This document shows positions 30,911 to 40,072 of a stretch of DNA of 51,696 nt, piece by piece; the first letter of the stretch is position 1; each line of letters opens with the position of its first letter. A program made the translations under genes and the position numbers. The notes under the pieces were generated by a model. It searched no databases. It saw nothing but the letters and a program-made list of their open reading frames with translations, and had not been told where the DNA came from. Source of the stretch: Candidatus Nitrosopumilus sp. (GTDB lineage Archaea > Thermoproteota > Nitrososphaeria > Nitrososphaerales > Nitrosopumilaceae); NCBI GenBank assembly GCA_029862085.1, contig JAOTXZ010000008.1, positions 1-51,696 on the forward strand, written 5' to 3'.

Positions 30911-31735
30911 CTAAGTACTGTCAAATAGTTGTCGAATTAGTTTTTGAAAATTCTTTATTCTTTGAGTTTTAATTCCTGTAATTTTGGCCAACTCAAATTC
31001 TGTATAGTTTAAAAGATCTTTTGCCAACATTATATGGTTTTTGGAAAAAATCGCAATTTCCTTTGAGTTTAAATTTAATATAGTAATTGGATAAAGACGA
31101 TTTTTTTCAATAATTTTCTCTAGGCTTTTACCTGGTGGATATCTCCATGATAATATTTGTTGACCTACACATTTGGCATATTTTTTTGCCTGAAAAGAAA
31201 CCTTGGTATTACAAGTAAGAACTTCTTTATGAAATCTTGGCGTCAAATCCAAGAAACGTGCATGAGTGTACATAGATTCTTTCAAACCGGTGTATAGCCC
31301 ATGTCTTGAATGATACTTGCATTCTATCATGAATTTCTTGTTCCCTGAAAGAGCTATTACATCAATTTCATGAAGTGCACACTTTCCTCGAATTTTAGCC
31401 CCTATATTTTTCACTTTAAAATTTGAATGCTTTAGAATTTGTCCAACATAAATTTCAAAGATAAACCCTCCTGGCCCTAATCGCATTATTGCATCTTTTA
31501 GTTGATATTTTTGTTTTAGAACAGTGCCTCCTTTTTCTTCACCTAACGCCCTTAAAACCATCTTGAAAAGGTCTTTGGTCTTTATCCCAGGAAAAATCTG
31601 TCCTCGAATTTTTTTAACAATACGTTTTGTTGCATCTTTGCTTGCGCCAGCTCTTCGACATGTTGATATGATCTTTTTTTCATTAAAGGGAACTTTACGC
31701 CCATCTGCCTTTATAATGAATAAATTTTTAGTCAT
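30911..31735 (-). CDS. ATP-cone / PD-(D/E)xK nuclease-like protein
   Basis: 274 residues. Residues 5-85 are an ATP-cone (IIKADGRKVPFNEKKIISTC; RAGASKDATKRIV; IKTKDLFKMVLRAL), a nucleotide-sensing domain best known from ribonucleotide reductases. Residues about 88-150 hold a Mrr-like nuclease core: GGFIFEIYVGQIL (E94), HEIDVIAL (D125) and IECKYH (E138, K140), all catalytic positions intact. The C-terminus (ELAKITGIKTQRIKNFQKLI) looks like a helix-hairpin-helix. Nuclease controlled by ATP/dATP is inference. ATG 31735. Confidence 0.82.
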   Translation of the reverse strand: MTKNLFIIKADGRKVPFNEKKIISTCRRAGASKDATKRIVKKIRGQIFPGIKTKDLFKMVLRALGEEKGGTVLKQKYQLKDAIMRLGPGGFIFEIYVGQILKHSNFKVKNIGAKIRGKCALHEIDVIALSGNKKFMIECKYHSRHGLYTGLKESMYTHARFLDLTPRFHKEVLTCNTKVSFQAKKYAKCVGQQILSWRYPPGKSLEKIIEKNRLYPITILNLNSKEIAIFSKNHIMLAKDLLNYTEFELAKITGIKTQRIKNFQKLIRQLFDST

Positions 31736-31884
31736 GAATTATCTTTAACCTAGAGAAATTTATCTTTGTTATTTTTTGAATTTAGTTTAGAATTATTTTT
31801 TATAAAATAAAGAATTTTTTTCGGATTTTAGGCTCAGCGTTCAAAAAAACAAGTAGATTTATTTTCGATACAAAAAAAGAAGAA

Positions 31885-33249
31885 TTGTTGGCAATTTTAC
31901 CCATAGATAATGGTCGATATGGGACCCCAGAGATGATGGAGATCTTTTCAGAACAAAAAAAGGTTGATTATCAGCTGCAAATAGAAGGTGCAGCTGCCAT
32001 ATCTCAGAGTGAAATTGGAATTATTCCAAAAGGAGTTGGAAGTAAAGTTCTCAAAGTTGCAAACTCTGGAAAAATAACTGCAAAAAGAATCAAGCAGTTA
32101 GAAGCCAAAAGCGACCATGATACTGCAGCTCTAGTTGAATCTTTAAGTGAAAAGTGTTCAAAAGAAGTAAGGCCTTGGATTCATTATGGTCTTACCAGCA
32201 ATGACTTGGTAGATACTAGCAATTCTATGCAGATGAGAGATGCATTGAAAATTATTGAACCCAAGGTTGCAAAATTAGCAATAATTTTAGCAAAAAAAGC
32301 AGTAAAGCATGGAAAGGTTCCTGCGGTTGGAAGAACTCATGGTCAGCATGCAAGTATTATCTCATTTGGATTAAAGTTTGCAAATTGGGCAGCTGAAATG
32401 TCAAAACATGTTGAAAGAATAGAAGAGTTGAAAAAAAGAATATTGATTTGCAAGACTTTGGGTGTTGTCGGTACTGGATCACTAATGGGTGCAAAATCAA
32501 TTGAAGTGCAAAAACGAGTATCAAAACGACTTGGACTATATCCTGCAGAAGTCACCACACAGGTAATCCCAAGAGAACGCTATGCAGAGTATATATTTGA
32601 ATTGGCATTAATTGGAGTCACATTAGAAAAGATTGCAATTGAGATTAGAAATTTGCAGAGAACCGAAATCGGTGAGGTAGCTGAGCAATTCAAAAAAGGT
32701 CAAATGGGAAGTAGTGCGGTACCAGTTAAACGAAACCCAATTAAAAGTGAACGAGTCTCATCCTTATCAAAATTATTACGTAGTCAAGTTGGAGTTTCAT
32801 TTGAAAATATTCCACTGTGGCATGAACGAGATTTATCAAATTCTGCAAATGAGAGATTTGTTTTACCAACTGCAGCAATTCTACTAGATGAAATGCTTGA
32901 AACCATGACTAGAATTGTTTCAAATCTAATTGTAAATGAGAAAAGAATAGTTGAAAATCTATACATTACAAAGGGGCAAATTTTTGCAGAGTTTGTCCTA
33001 GAGGCGTTAATCAAAAAAGGAATTCCAAGATTTGTAGCCTACCGAGATGTACAACGAGTTGCATTTGAGGCAAAAGATAAGGGAATACAGTACAAAGATG
33101 CAATAAAACAAGACAGGGCATTTGCATCAAATCTTACAGAAAAGGAGATTGATTCAATATTTTCACCCCAAAAACATCTTGGTGCATCAAGTATAATCAT
33201 CAATAATGTGAAAAAGTCAGTTTCAAAAAACTGTAAAAAAATTATCTAG
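31885..33249 (+). CDS. purB: Adenylosuccinate lyase
   Basis: 454 residues. PurB catalyses two fumarate-releasing steps of purine synthesis (SAICAR to AICAR and adenylosuccinate to AMP). Seen: GRTHGQHASIISFGLKFANW (catalytic His region), TSNDLVDTSNSMQ, and the signature loop GSSAVPVKRNPIKSE near residue 278, where the consensus Met is Val. Starts with TTG at 31885 or 31888. The 3' end overlaps the convergent asparagine-synthase-like gene by eight bases. Confidence 0.95.
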   Translation: MLAILPIDNGRYGTPEMMEIFSEQKKVDYQLQIEGAAAISQSEIGIIPKGVGSKVLKVANSGKITAKRIKQLEAKSDHDTAALVESLSEKCSKEVRPWIHYGLTSNDLVDTSNSMQMRDALKIIEPKVAKLAIILAKKAVKHGKVPAVGRTHGQHASIISFGLKFANWAAEMSKHVERIEELKKRILICKTLGVVGTGSLMGAKSIEVQKRVSKRLGLYPAEVTTQVIPRERYAEYIFELALIGVTLEKIAIEIRNLQRTEIGEVAEQFKKGQMGSSAVPVKRNPIKSERVSSLSKLLRSQVGVSFENIPLWHERDLSNSANERFVLPTAAILLDEMLETMTRIVSNLIVNEKRIVENLYITKGQIFAEFVLEALIKKGIPRFVAYRDVQRVAFEAKDKGIQYKDAIKQDRAFASNLTEKEIDSIFSPQKHLGASSIIINNVKKSVSKNCKKII

Positions 33250-33988
33250 TTTTTAGTAATTTTTTGTGAATTTGTGTTCCATACTGTAAGGCTTTTTTTC
33301 TTTTAGTGTATGAGATTTCTGGCACTCCTACATCTTGAGCCAGCTTGCGAATCGCATGTTTTCTCATCAAGTCTTCTGAATCCAAAATCTTTTCAGTTAT
33401 AGGAATAGATTTTGCAAATTTTGCAAATTCTAATGACATTAGAGGTTGAATGATTGTCACTTCAAATTCAGATGATATCTGGTTTACTGTTTTCATCATT
33501 TTAATTTCATTGTCTAGCTTTGAGTCCATCAACTTGTTTACTGCAGATTCTCCTTGGGAAATTACATCTCGATATGCATTATAACCACAAAATAACTCAT
33601 CAATCCCATTTGCAGTAACTACAGTGTCAAGATTCAAGCTTGCTGCTAGCTTTGAAACATAATAAAATGCAATACAATTTTCATTCCAAGAAAGATTGTC
33701 AGTCTGGATTTTTTTATTGATATCAGAAGATATTTTCATAAAAGAATCTGGTTCAATTTCTAAAATTTTATGAGAAAATTGTAACTGCTCATTTACTTCT
33801 TTTGCAAACAATATGTCATGGGATTCAGAGAACCCAATAGTCAACAAAGTCACCTCATAGCCCAAATCATTAAGGATTTGAGAAATCAAAGTGCTGTCAA
33901 CTCCGCCTGAAAACGCTACGCCAATTCTTTTTTTAGGTATGGTTTTTTGTATTGCGTCCTGGATATTTTTTAAAAGTACAGTATTCAT
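33242..33988 (-). CDS. Asparagine-synthase-like ATP pyrophosphatase
   Basis: 248 residues from ATG 33988 (GTG 33997 possible). The P-loop IGVAFSGGVDSTLISQI and the segment TVVTANGIDELFCGYNAY are those of the C-terminal AMP-forming domain of asparagine synthetase; the N-terminal glutaminase domain is absent. It ends with LAQDVGVPEISYTKRKKALQ, also typical of the synthetase domain. So it could be an ammonia-using asparagine synthetase or act on another substrate. Ammonia use would make sense in an ammonia oxidiser but is inference. Confidence 0.8.
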   Translation of the reverse strand: MNTVLLKNIQDAIQKTIPKKRIGVAFSGGVDSTLISQILNDLGYEVTLLTIGFSESHDILFAKEVNEQLQFSHKILEIEPDSFMKISSDINKKIQTDNLSWNENCIAFYYVSKLAASLNLDTVVTANGIDELFCGYNAYRDVISQGESAVNKLMDSKLDNEIKMMKTVNQISSEFEVTIIQPLMSLEFAKFAKSIPITEKILDSEDLMRKHAIRKLAQDVGVPEISYTKRKKALQYGTQIHKKLLKTR

Positions 33989-34076
33989 TTTATTCACAAA
34001 ATTTTAGACTATCCAAATTAGTAAAGCATTAGATATTATTCTTTAACTTTTAATGTAATGATACATTAAGAATTTC

Positions 34077-34355
34077 ATGATGAGACTATCACCTGAACAA
34101 ATTTCCGAAAAGTTGAAAAACCTACCAGGATGGTCAGTTAAGGAAGAAAAGCTACACAAGGATTTTGAGTTTGAGAGCTTCAACCAAGCCTTTGGATTCA
34201 TGACTAGAGCCGCAATGGAAATTGAAAAAATGAACCATCATCCAGAGTGGTTTAATGTATACAATAAGATTACAGTTGATTTGATGACTCATGATGCCGG
34301 TGGAATTACAGAAAACGATATTGAACTGGCCAAAATTTTGAATTCGCTAGTTTAA
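34077..34355 (+). CDS. Pterin-4a-carbinolamine dehydratase
   Basis: 92 residues, complete family: [17 protein letters not shown], then [20 protein letters not shown] with [20 protein letters not shown]. The HHPEW motif with its His residues is intact. The enzyme dehydrates 4a-hydroxytetrahydropterin; in organisms without aromatic hydroxylases its role is uncertain. Start is ATG 34077 or 34080. The next gene is a PTPS-like protein, so the pair may serve pterin metabolism. Confidence 0.93.
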   Translation: MMRLSPEQISEKLKNLPGWSVKEEKLHKDFEFESFNQAFGFMTRAAMEIEKMNHHPEWFNVYNKITVDLMTHDAGGITENDIELAKILNSLV

Positions 34356-34428
34356 TTTTTTGACAAAATTCAAGGAATTTTGGTACTTTCATTACAGAAT
34401 TTATAGAACCAGAATCAGATGACTTCAC

Positions 34429-35241
34429 ATGGCTACAAGTCCTACGATTCTAGACTCTGATTTCAAATATATCGACAAAAAGGGCAATCTTTTGAGAACC
34501 AGAACAGAATTGACCATAGCCCAAATGCTCACATTCCTGGAAGAAGAGTACCAATATGACTATGAATTAACACTAAAAAACGGAAAAACCGTAAAAATTG
34601 ATTTTAAAACAAACAAAGGACTCATCGAAGTAATCGATAATGAGGAAGACATAAAAAAATACAACGAGATCAAAGACAATACAGAAAATAAAGTTATGGC
34701 AGTTGGCCATCCAAAATATTCGGCGCAAATCAAAGAGTTGGAAGATATTGTATTTTATGATAAAACACCTCAAACTGGTTCAATCTTTTTGGAGGACCAA
34801 TCCTTTACATTTGATTATGCACATATACTTCCACTAGTTGAAAAATGCTCTATCCTTCATGGACATACATCATCAGTTATGGTTGAACTTGTAGGACAGA
34901 TGAAAAACAATCTTTTAGTAGATTTTGGAGTTGCAAAAAAAATAATCAAAGAGGTTGTAGATATTTTTGATCACAAGTTTTTCATCAATGAAAAATATCT
35001 TAAAAAAGAAGATGAATCACACTATCAAATCCAGTTTGACGGTCCCAAAGGAATGTTTGACCTTCAAGTTCCAAAAAATACTACATATCTTTTGCAAGGA
35101 GAGGCAACTGTTGAGAATTTATCATCAGAGATTATCAAACTTTTGGCTCCCAAAATGCCACCAAATGTTGAAGCAGTAGGAGTTTACATTTATGAAGGAT
35201 ACAACAAAGGTTCTCACATTATTTCAAATATTTCTAGATAA
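34429..35241 (+). CDS. PTPS/QueD-like enzyme with N-terminal fusion domain
   Basis: 270 residues. Residues about 125-265 are a 6-pyruvoyltetrahydropterin/6-carboxytetrahydropterin synthase domain: FDYAHILPLVEKC, LHGHTSSVMVEL (zinc His residues), LLVDFGVAKKIIKEVVDIFD followed by HKFF, and a late Glu (YIYEGY). Normal PTPS proteins have about 120-140 residues; here 115 extra residues precede it: RTRTELTIAQMLTFLEEEYQ, KTVKIDFKTNKGLIEVID, and ELEDIVFYDK. The order E, I-D-F, L-I-E-V resembles a PD-(D/E)xK fold with its Lys lost. Eight bases upstream of valS. Confidence 0.85.
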   Translation: MATSPTILDSDFKYIDKKGNLLRTRTELTIAQMLTFLEEEYQYDYELTLKNGKTVKIDFKTNKGLIEVIDNEEDIKKYNEIKDNTENKVMAVGHPKYSAQIKELEDIVFYDKTPQTGSIFLEDQSFTFDYAHILPLVEKCSILHGHTSSVMVELVGQMKNNLLVDFGVAKKIIKEVVDIFDHKFFINEKYLKKEDESHYQIQFDGPKGMFDLQVPKNTTYLLQGEATVENLSSEIIKLLAPKMPPNVEAVGVYIYEGYNKGSHIISNISR

Positions 35242-35248
35242 TTAAAAA

Positions 35249-37564
35249 ATGGACCCAAAAATTAATGAAAAGGCATGGAATCCAGAGCTAGAAAAAGAAA
35301 TTCTCAAATCATGGGAAGAAGAAAAAATTTATGCATTTACTCCTACTGATGACAATTTTACGATAGATACCCCTCCTCCATATCCATCAGGAAGACCATG
35401 GCATATTGGAGCTGCAGCTCACTACTCACAAATCGACATGATTGCAAGAACTGCAAGAATGGCAGGAAAAAATGTCTATTTTCCAATCGGGATTGATAGA
35501 AACGGTCTTCCAGTAGAACTGTACACCGAGAAAAAACACAGCATTAGAATGCGAGAAACTGAACGAGGAGAATTTCTAAAATTATGTAGGGTTGCACTTG
35601 ATGATTTGGAGGCTGAAATGCTCCTAATTATGAAAAATCTGGGCATTAGTGGCGATTTTGCAAACTATTACAGGACAGATTCTGAAGAGTACAGAGCACT
35701 TACACAATCTACTTTCATTGAACTATGGAAGAAAGGGCAAATCTATCTTGCAAATAGGCCAAACAACTACGATTGGGTATCAGGAACTACAATTGCAGAT
35801 GCTGAAATTACCTATCAAGATTTGCAAACAAAACTGGTTTACATGAAATTTAAGATAAAAGATACAGACAAGGAAATAATTATTGCAAGTACAAGACCAG
35901 AACTTTTGTGCGCTTGTAAAACCATTATTGTAAATCCAGAAGACCAAAGGTATTCTCAATACATTGGGAAAAAAGTAATTGTACCAATTACCAATGTAGA
36001 AGTAGAACTTAGAACACACCACTCTGCCCAACAAGAATTTGGTTCTGGTGCAGTGATGGTTTGTAGTTATGGTGATCAAAATGACGTTGCATTATTTAGA
36101 GAATTAGAACTAGATGAAGTAGTAGCAATAGGACTAGATGGTAGAATGACTGAAGCTGCAGGAGTTTATGCAGGGTTAAAACCAAAACAAGCTAGAACAA
36201 AAATTATCGAAGATTTAGAAAATAATGGTTTCCTTGAAAAAACAGAAGACATTAGTCATAGAACTCCAGTGTCTGAGCGAAGTAAAATTCCCATTGAAAT
36301 AATTCCAATGGAGGAATATTATCTAAAACAAAAAGAAGCAGTAGAAAAAATAAAAAAATTGGGACAGGAAATTACCTTCTATCCATCAATGCATAAACAA
36401 ATTCTCATGAATTGGTTAGAATCAATCAATATTGATTGGCCAATATCAAGACGAAGATACTATGGCACAGAGATTCCTATATGGTATTGCAAAAGTTGCT
36501 CAGAGCCACATATTCCCGAACCGGGAAAATATTACAAACCATGGGCTGAAAAATGTCCCATATCCCAATGCACCAAATGTGAATCAACAGAATTTGTTGG
36601 AGAAGAAAGAACTTTTGATACCTGGATGGATTCTAGTGTCTCGCCACTTTTTGTCTCTAAATTTAACAAAGATACGGAATTTTTCAAAAAGACGTATCCA
36701 ACCTCCATTCGTCCTCAGGCAAAGGACATTGTAAGAACTTGGCTTTACTATACACTTCTCAGGTGTGACCAGCTAACTGGAGAAAAACCGTGGTCTCAGG
36801 CATGGATTATGGGATATGGGCTTGATGAAAAGGGGATGAAAATGAGCAAAAGTAAAGGAAACGCAATTGACCCGCTACCAGTTATTGAAAAATTTGGGGC
36901 AGATACGTTTCGGTTTTGGAGTGCAAGTGAAATTAATCACGGTTATGATTTCAGATGCAACGAACAAAAAATTGAATCTACTAAAAAATTCCTAAGTAAA
37001 TTATGGAATGTTTCAAGATTCTTATCTAGTTTTCCAGTAATAAATTCAGGAACACCCAATGCAACTGATCAATGGATATTATCCGAACTAGACAATCTCA
37101 TAAAAGAATGTAAGAGAGGATATGAGGAATATAATTTCTTCATCCCCGCAATTGCAATTAGAGAATTTACATGGAATGTTTTTGCTGCCCACTATATTGA
37201 AATGGTAAAGGCAAGAGCCTATGGAATTGAATTCTCAGATGAAGAAAGAGATGGTGCAATTTTCACTCTACATAAAACATTATCAACAATTTTAAAACTT
37301 TTAGCCCCAATTACTCCATTTATCACTGATTATCTTTGGAAAACATTGTACTCAAATGATAGTATACACAAGGAACGTCAAATAGAAGTACAAGGAGAAT
37401 CTACAGAAAACAAAATAACAAATGAGATTACAGAATTTAATTCCAAAGTATGGAATAAAAAGAAAGCCGAAGGTTTATCGCTTAAAGATTCATTTTCCTT
37501 TCCAATCCCGGAAAGTTTGGAGCCATTCAGAAAAGATTTAAAGTCCATGCATAATTTAGAATAA
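35249..37564 (+). CDS. valS: Valyl-tRNA synthetase
   Basis: 771 residues, archaeal-type class I synthetase. Seen: PPYPSGRPWHIGAAAHYSQ with the HIGH-type motif HIGA at 52-55; the editing (CP1) domain with ASTRPELLCACKTIIVNPED; a zinc-like Cys cluster (YCKSCSEPHIPEPGKYYKPW); TWMDSSVSP; and KMSKSKGNAIDPLPVIEKFG near 531. The C-terminal anticodon-binding helix bundle is short and there is no coiled-coil arm, as usual for archaea. ATG 35249 is seven bases after the PTPS-like stop, so it is probably read from that transcript. Confidence 0.96.
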   Translation: MDPKINEKAWNPELEKEILKSWEEEKIYAFTPTDDNFTIDTPPPYPSGRPWHIGAAAHYSQIDMIARTARMAGKNVYFPIGIDRNGLPVELYTEKKHSIRMRETERGEFLKLCRVALDDLEAEMLLIMKNLGISGDFANYYRTDSEEYRALTQSTFIELWKKGQIYLANRPNNYDWVSGTTIADAEITYQDLQTKLVYMKFKIKDTDKEIIIASTRPELLCACKTIIVNPEDQRYSQYIGKKVIVPITNVEVELRTHHSAQQEFGSGAVMVCSYGDQNDVALFRELELDEVVAIGLDGRMTEAAGVYAGLKPKQARTKIIEDLENNGFLEKTEDISHRTPVSERSKIPIEIIPMEEYYLKQKEAVEKIKKLGQEITFYPSMHKQILMNWLESINIDWPISRRRYYGTEIPIWYCKSCSEPHIPEPGKYYKPWAEKCPISQCTKCESTEFVGEERTFDTWMDSSVSPLFVSKFNKDTEFFKKTYPTSIRPQAKDIVRTWLYYTLLRCDQLTGEKPWSQAWIMGYGLDEKGMKMSKSKGNAIDPLPVIEKFGADTFRFWSASEINHGYDFRCNEQKIESTKKFLSKLWNVSRFLSSFPVINSGTPNATDQWILSELDNLIKECKRGYEEYNFFIPAIAIREFTWNVFAAHYIEMVKARAYGIEFSDEERDGAIFTLHKTLSTILKLLAPITPFITDYLWKTLYSNDSIHKERQIEVQGESTENKITNEITEFNSKVWNKKKAEGLSLKDSFSFPIPESLEPFRKDLKSMHNLE

Positions 37565-37578
37565 AAATTTTTCTAAAA

Positions 37579-38196
37579 TTAATTCTTAGATTCCTTTACT
37601 AAATTTACAAAATATTTGTGTAATGAAACATCAGAAGTTAGTTCAGGATGAAATGCAGTTCCAATAATGTTTCCTTTTTTTACTGCTACAATTTTTTCAT
37701 TAAATTTTGCCAAAACTTCTACATCAGAATTTGCTTCAGAAACAGATGGCGCTCGGATAAAGATACCATGAAATTTTGGAATATTAATTGAATCCATTGC
37801 AATTTCAGCCTCAAATGACTCACGTTGTCGACCAAACGAGTTTCTCTCTAGTTTGACATCAAGGGAATCTAGAAGTGGTTGGTTGGTTTTGCCCACAACT
37901 CTGTCAGCAGCTGTCTTTGAAAGTAAAATCATGCCTGCACAAATGCCCAAAATAGGCATTCCGCCATCAATTTTTTCTTTAATTACACGAAGAGAGCTGT
38001 TTACAAGAGAAAGCTGTCCAATGGTGGTACTCTCACCTCCTGGGATGATTAAGCCATCTAGTTTTTCTACATCATCAGCTGTTTTCACATCTTTTACTGT
38101 TCCATCTATTCCTAGTTCATCAAGTGCTTTTTTTGTGGAGAGAAGATTCTCGTAAACGTCTCCCTGAATTGCTAAAACCCCGACCTGAAGACTCAG
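37579..38196 (-). CDS. pdxT: PLP synthase glutaminase subunit, CTG start
   Basis: 205 residues if started at CTG 38196. PdxT releases ammonia from glutamine for PdxS. Seen: the N-terminal strand [20 protein letters not shown], the [12 protein letters not shown] loop, catalytic Cys in [13 protein letters not shown], and FHPELTSD with the His-Glu of the triad. The first 36 residues are essential for the fold but precede the first ATG/GTG/TTG of the frame (GTG-AAA near 38088). Only CTG (38194-38196) or ATC at 38199 can start the complete domain; the CTG overlaps the pdxS stop (TGA). Coupled to pdxS. Confidence 0.88.
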   Translation of the reverse strand: MSLQVGVLAIQGDVYENLLSTKKALDELGIDGTVKDVKTADDVEKLDGLIIPGGESTTIGQLSLVNSSLRVIKEKIDGGMPILGICAGMILLSKTAADRVVGKTNQPLLDSLDVKLERNSFGRQRESFEAEIAMDSINIPKFHGIFIRAPSVSEANSDVEVLAKFNEKIVAVKKGNIIGTAFHPELTSDVSLHKYFVNLVKESKN

Positions 38197-39161
38197 GATG
38201 TGCCACCACGTTCTTGCATTTTTAATTCCAAAGTGTTTACATCTAACCCCAACATTGATTGTCTTTCGTCTATCATTTTTTGTGCTTCTTTGACTTTTTC
38301 TGGCTCATCCCAGAAGGTAGTTGCTAAAACAATTGCTCTTGCTCTTTCCTTAGCATCATTTGCATTAAAAATTCCAGATCCTACAAAAATTCCATCACAT
38401 CCCAGCGACATCAAGTATGCCGCATCTGCTGGTGTTGCAATTCCACCAGCTGCAAAGTTTACCACCGGTAATCTACCAAGTTTTGCAGTTTCCTCAACTA
38501 TATCATATGATACTTTGAATTCTCTTGCCATTCGAACTAGATCTTGATGGTCACCAGAATCATAAATTGCTTTTATTGCTCGTAGTTCATCATTAACTTT
38601 TTTGATATGAGTAATTGCCTCTGCAACATTTCCAGTTCCTGGTTCTCCTTTAGTTCGAATCATTGCAGCTCCTTCTTCTATTCTTCGTAATGCTTCTGCT
38701 AATGATCTTGCGCCATTTACAAAAGGAGTTGTAAAATCCCATTTCCAAATGTGATGATGTTCATCTGCAGGAGTTAACACTTCTGATTCATCAATCATAT
38801 CTACATCTGTTTCTCTTAGGACTTTGGCCTCATAGACATGGCCTATTCTACACTTTGCCATTACAGGGATTGTAACTGAATCCATAATATCTTGAATAAT
38901 CCTAATACTTGCAGTTCTTGCAACTCCTCCGGCTTTTCTAACATCAGAAGGAAGTTTATCTAAAACCATAACAGAGACTGCACCTGCCTCTTCTGCAATT
39001 TGAGCCTGTTCAACGGTTGTAACGTCCATTACTACACCATTTTTTAACATGTGAGCAAATCCACGTTTCAAAGTTGATGAACCACGGATGATCTCATTTG
39101 CATCAGACTGTTCGGAGACTATACCTTTTGCATCCTTTCTTTCCCCAGCTAGTGGAAGCAT
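38193..39161 (-). CDS. pdxS: PLP synthase subunit PdxS
   Basis: 322 residues, full length. PdxS makes pyridoxal 5'-phosphate from ribose 5-phosphate, glyceraldehyde 3-phosphate and ammonia. Seen: [20 protein letters not shown] (catalytic Lys near the start), [20 protein letters not shown] (second Lys), the phosphate loop [20 protein letters not shown] and [10 protein letters not shown]. The N-terminus has about 25 extra residues ([20 protein letters not shown]). ATG 39161. First gene of the pdxST operon; overlaps pdxT. Confidence 0.96.
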   Translation of the reverse strand: MLPLAGERKDAKGIVSEQSDANEIIRGSSTLKRGFAHMLKNGVVMDVTTVEQAQIAEEAGAVSVMVLDKLPSDVRKAGGVARTASIRIIQDIMDSVTIPVMAKCRIGHVYEAKVLRETDVDMIDESEVLTPADEHHHIWKWDFTTPFVNGARSLAEALRRIEEGAAMIRTKGEPGTGNVAEAITHIKKVNDELRAIKAIYDSGDHQDLVRMAREFKVSYDIVEETAKLGRLPVVNFAAGGIATPADAAYLMSLGCDGIFVGSGIFNANDAKERARAIVLATTFWDEPEKVKEAQKMIDERQSMLGLDVNTLELKMQERGGTS

Positions 39162-39191
39162 GCTCTAAGTTTCACCTCTGGCTATTTGTAC

Positions 39192-39725
39192 CTATTCACC
39201 AATCTGTTTGATAAATTGATCCAACTGAGATTCTACCATAAAAATTATTGGTGGAATAAATTTTTCAGTAGCATTTTGTTCTGGCCAATGCACCTGGTTT
39301 GTTTTTCCATTCAAGGTAATTTTTACATTTGATTTTTGATAATCAGTTACATCATCTTTCACAGGAAAAGATTCAGATGGAATTGCGATAAAACCTGTTT
39401 CTTTAATCAAAGCCGTTAGTCTTCGCAATTTTTCCTCATTTAATTCTGATTTAATTTCAGGTTGTGGATAGCCCTCCTTTGTAACAGTATATTTTAATTC
39501 CCCGTCATTTTTTATCAAAAGAATTTCGGTTTTCAAAGGTTCAACCCGTTCTGTTACACCAAATGATATTTTTTTTAACTGATGTTTGGTATATTCAATT
39601 TCAATGGTATCATTTGGATTTGCAGCAGAGTAGGGAATATCAGGTTTTGTAATTAAAGGAAAGATAATCAAAAGAGCAACAATAGCAGGAATGGCACCTA
39701 CTGCTATGATAATTGGTTTAACCAT
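39192..39725 (-). CDS. Membrane-anchored hypothetical protein (177 aa)
   Basis: 177 residues from ATG 39725. One N-terminal helix (PIIIAVGAIPAIVALLIIFP) anchors a soluble outer domain with TIEIEYTKHQLKKISFGVTE, a strand-helix pattern with LNEEKLRRLTALIKETGFIA and NVKITLNGKTNQVHWPE. No Cys and no known motif; the 'helix then GFIAIP' part resembles small extracellular domains with two-strand hairpins. 30 nt before pdxS on the same strand. Confidence 0.65.
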   Translation of the reverse strand: MVKPIIIAVGAIPAIVALLIIFPLITKPDIPYSAANPNDTIEIEYTKHQLKKISFGVTERVEPLKTEILLIKNDGELKYTVTKEGYPQPEIKSELNEEKLRRLTALIKETGFIAIPSESFPVKDDVTDYQKSNVKITLNGKTNQVHWPEQNATEKFIPPIIFMVESQLDQFIKQIGE

Positions 39726-39815
39726 GATTTTCTTTACAATTATGAATTCAATTTAATTGCAAATAAATCTTGGTTAAAGTAACTTAAAATTCAAGTTGCT
39801 TTCAATCTTTTTCGT

Positions 39816-39966
39816 GGGGTCGTAGCCTAGCCTGGTAGGGCGACAGTATCTACAAAGATCACCGCTAAGGGCTCCAGAGGTAAACTAAGCTAAACTGACT
39901 CAGGGATGATGTAAGTTTGGAGCTGTAGTGACCCGTAGGTCGCCGGTTCGATTCCGGTCGGCCCCA
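39816..39966 (+). tRNA. tRNA-Trp (CCA) with two introns
   Basis: A perfect cloverleaf is obtained only after removing two introns. Exon 1 39816-39844: acceptor GGGGTCG, D arm, A27-C28. Intron 1 39845-39868 (24 nt), noncanonical, after position 28 in the anticodon stem. Exon 2 39869-39877 GGGCTCCAG holds positions 29-37 with anticodon CCA. Intron 2 39878-39930 (53 nt) at the usual 37/38 position, with GCTCCA pairing to TGGAGC. Exon 3 39931-39966: ACCCGT, variable AGGTC, T arm, acceptor CGGCCCC, discriminator A. The anticodon stem ACGGG/CCCGT pairs fully. No CCA encoded. Confidence 0.93.
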
Positions 39967-40072
39967 CGTTTCAATTGTATTCACTTTAAGTAATGAAAAT
40001 ATTTTTTGAAAATGAACATTGGATTCTTTTTTTGTTGTCTTACGGGCTTGTTTGTAAAATAATTAATCTTCC

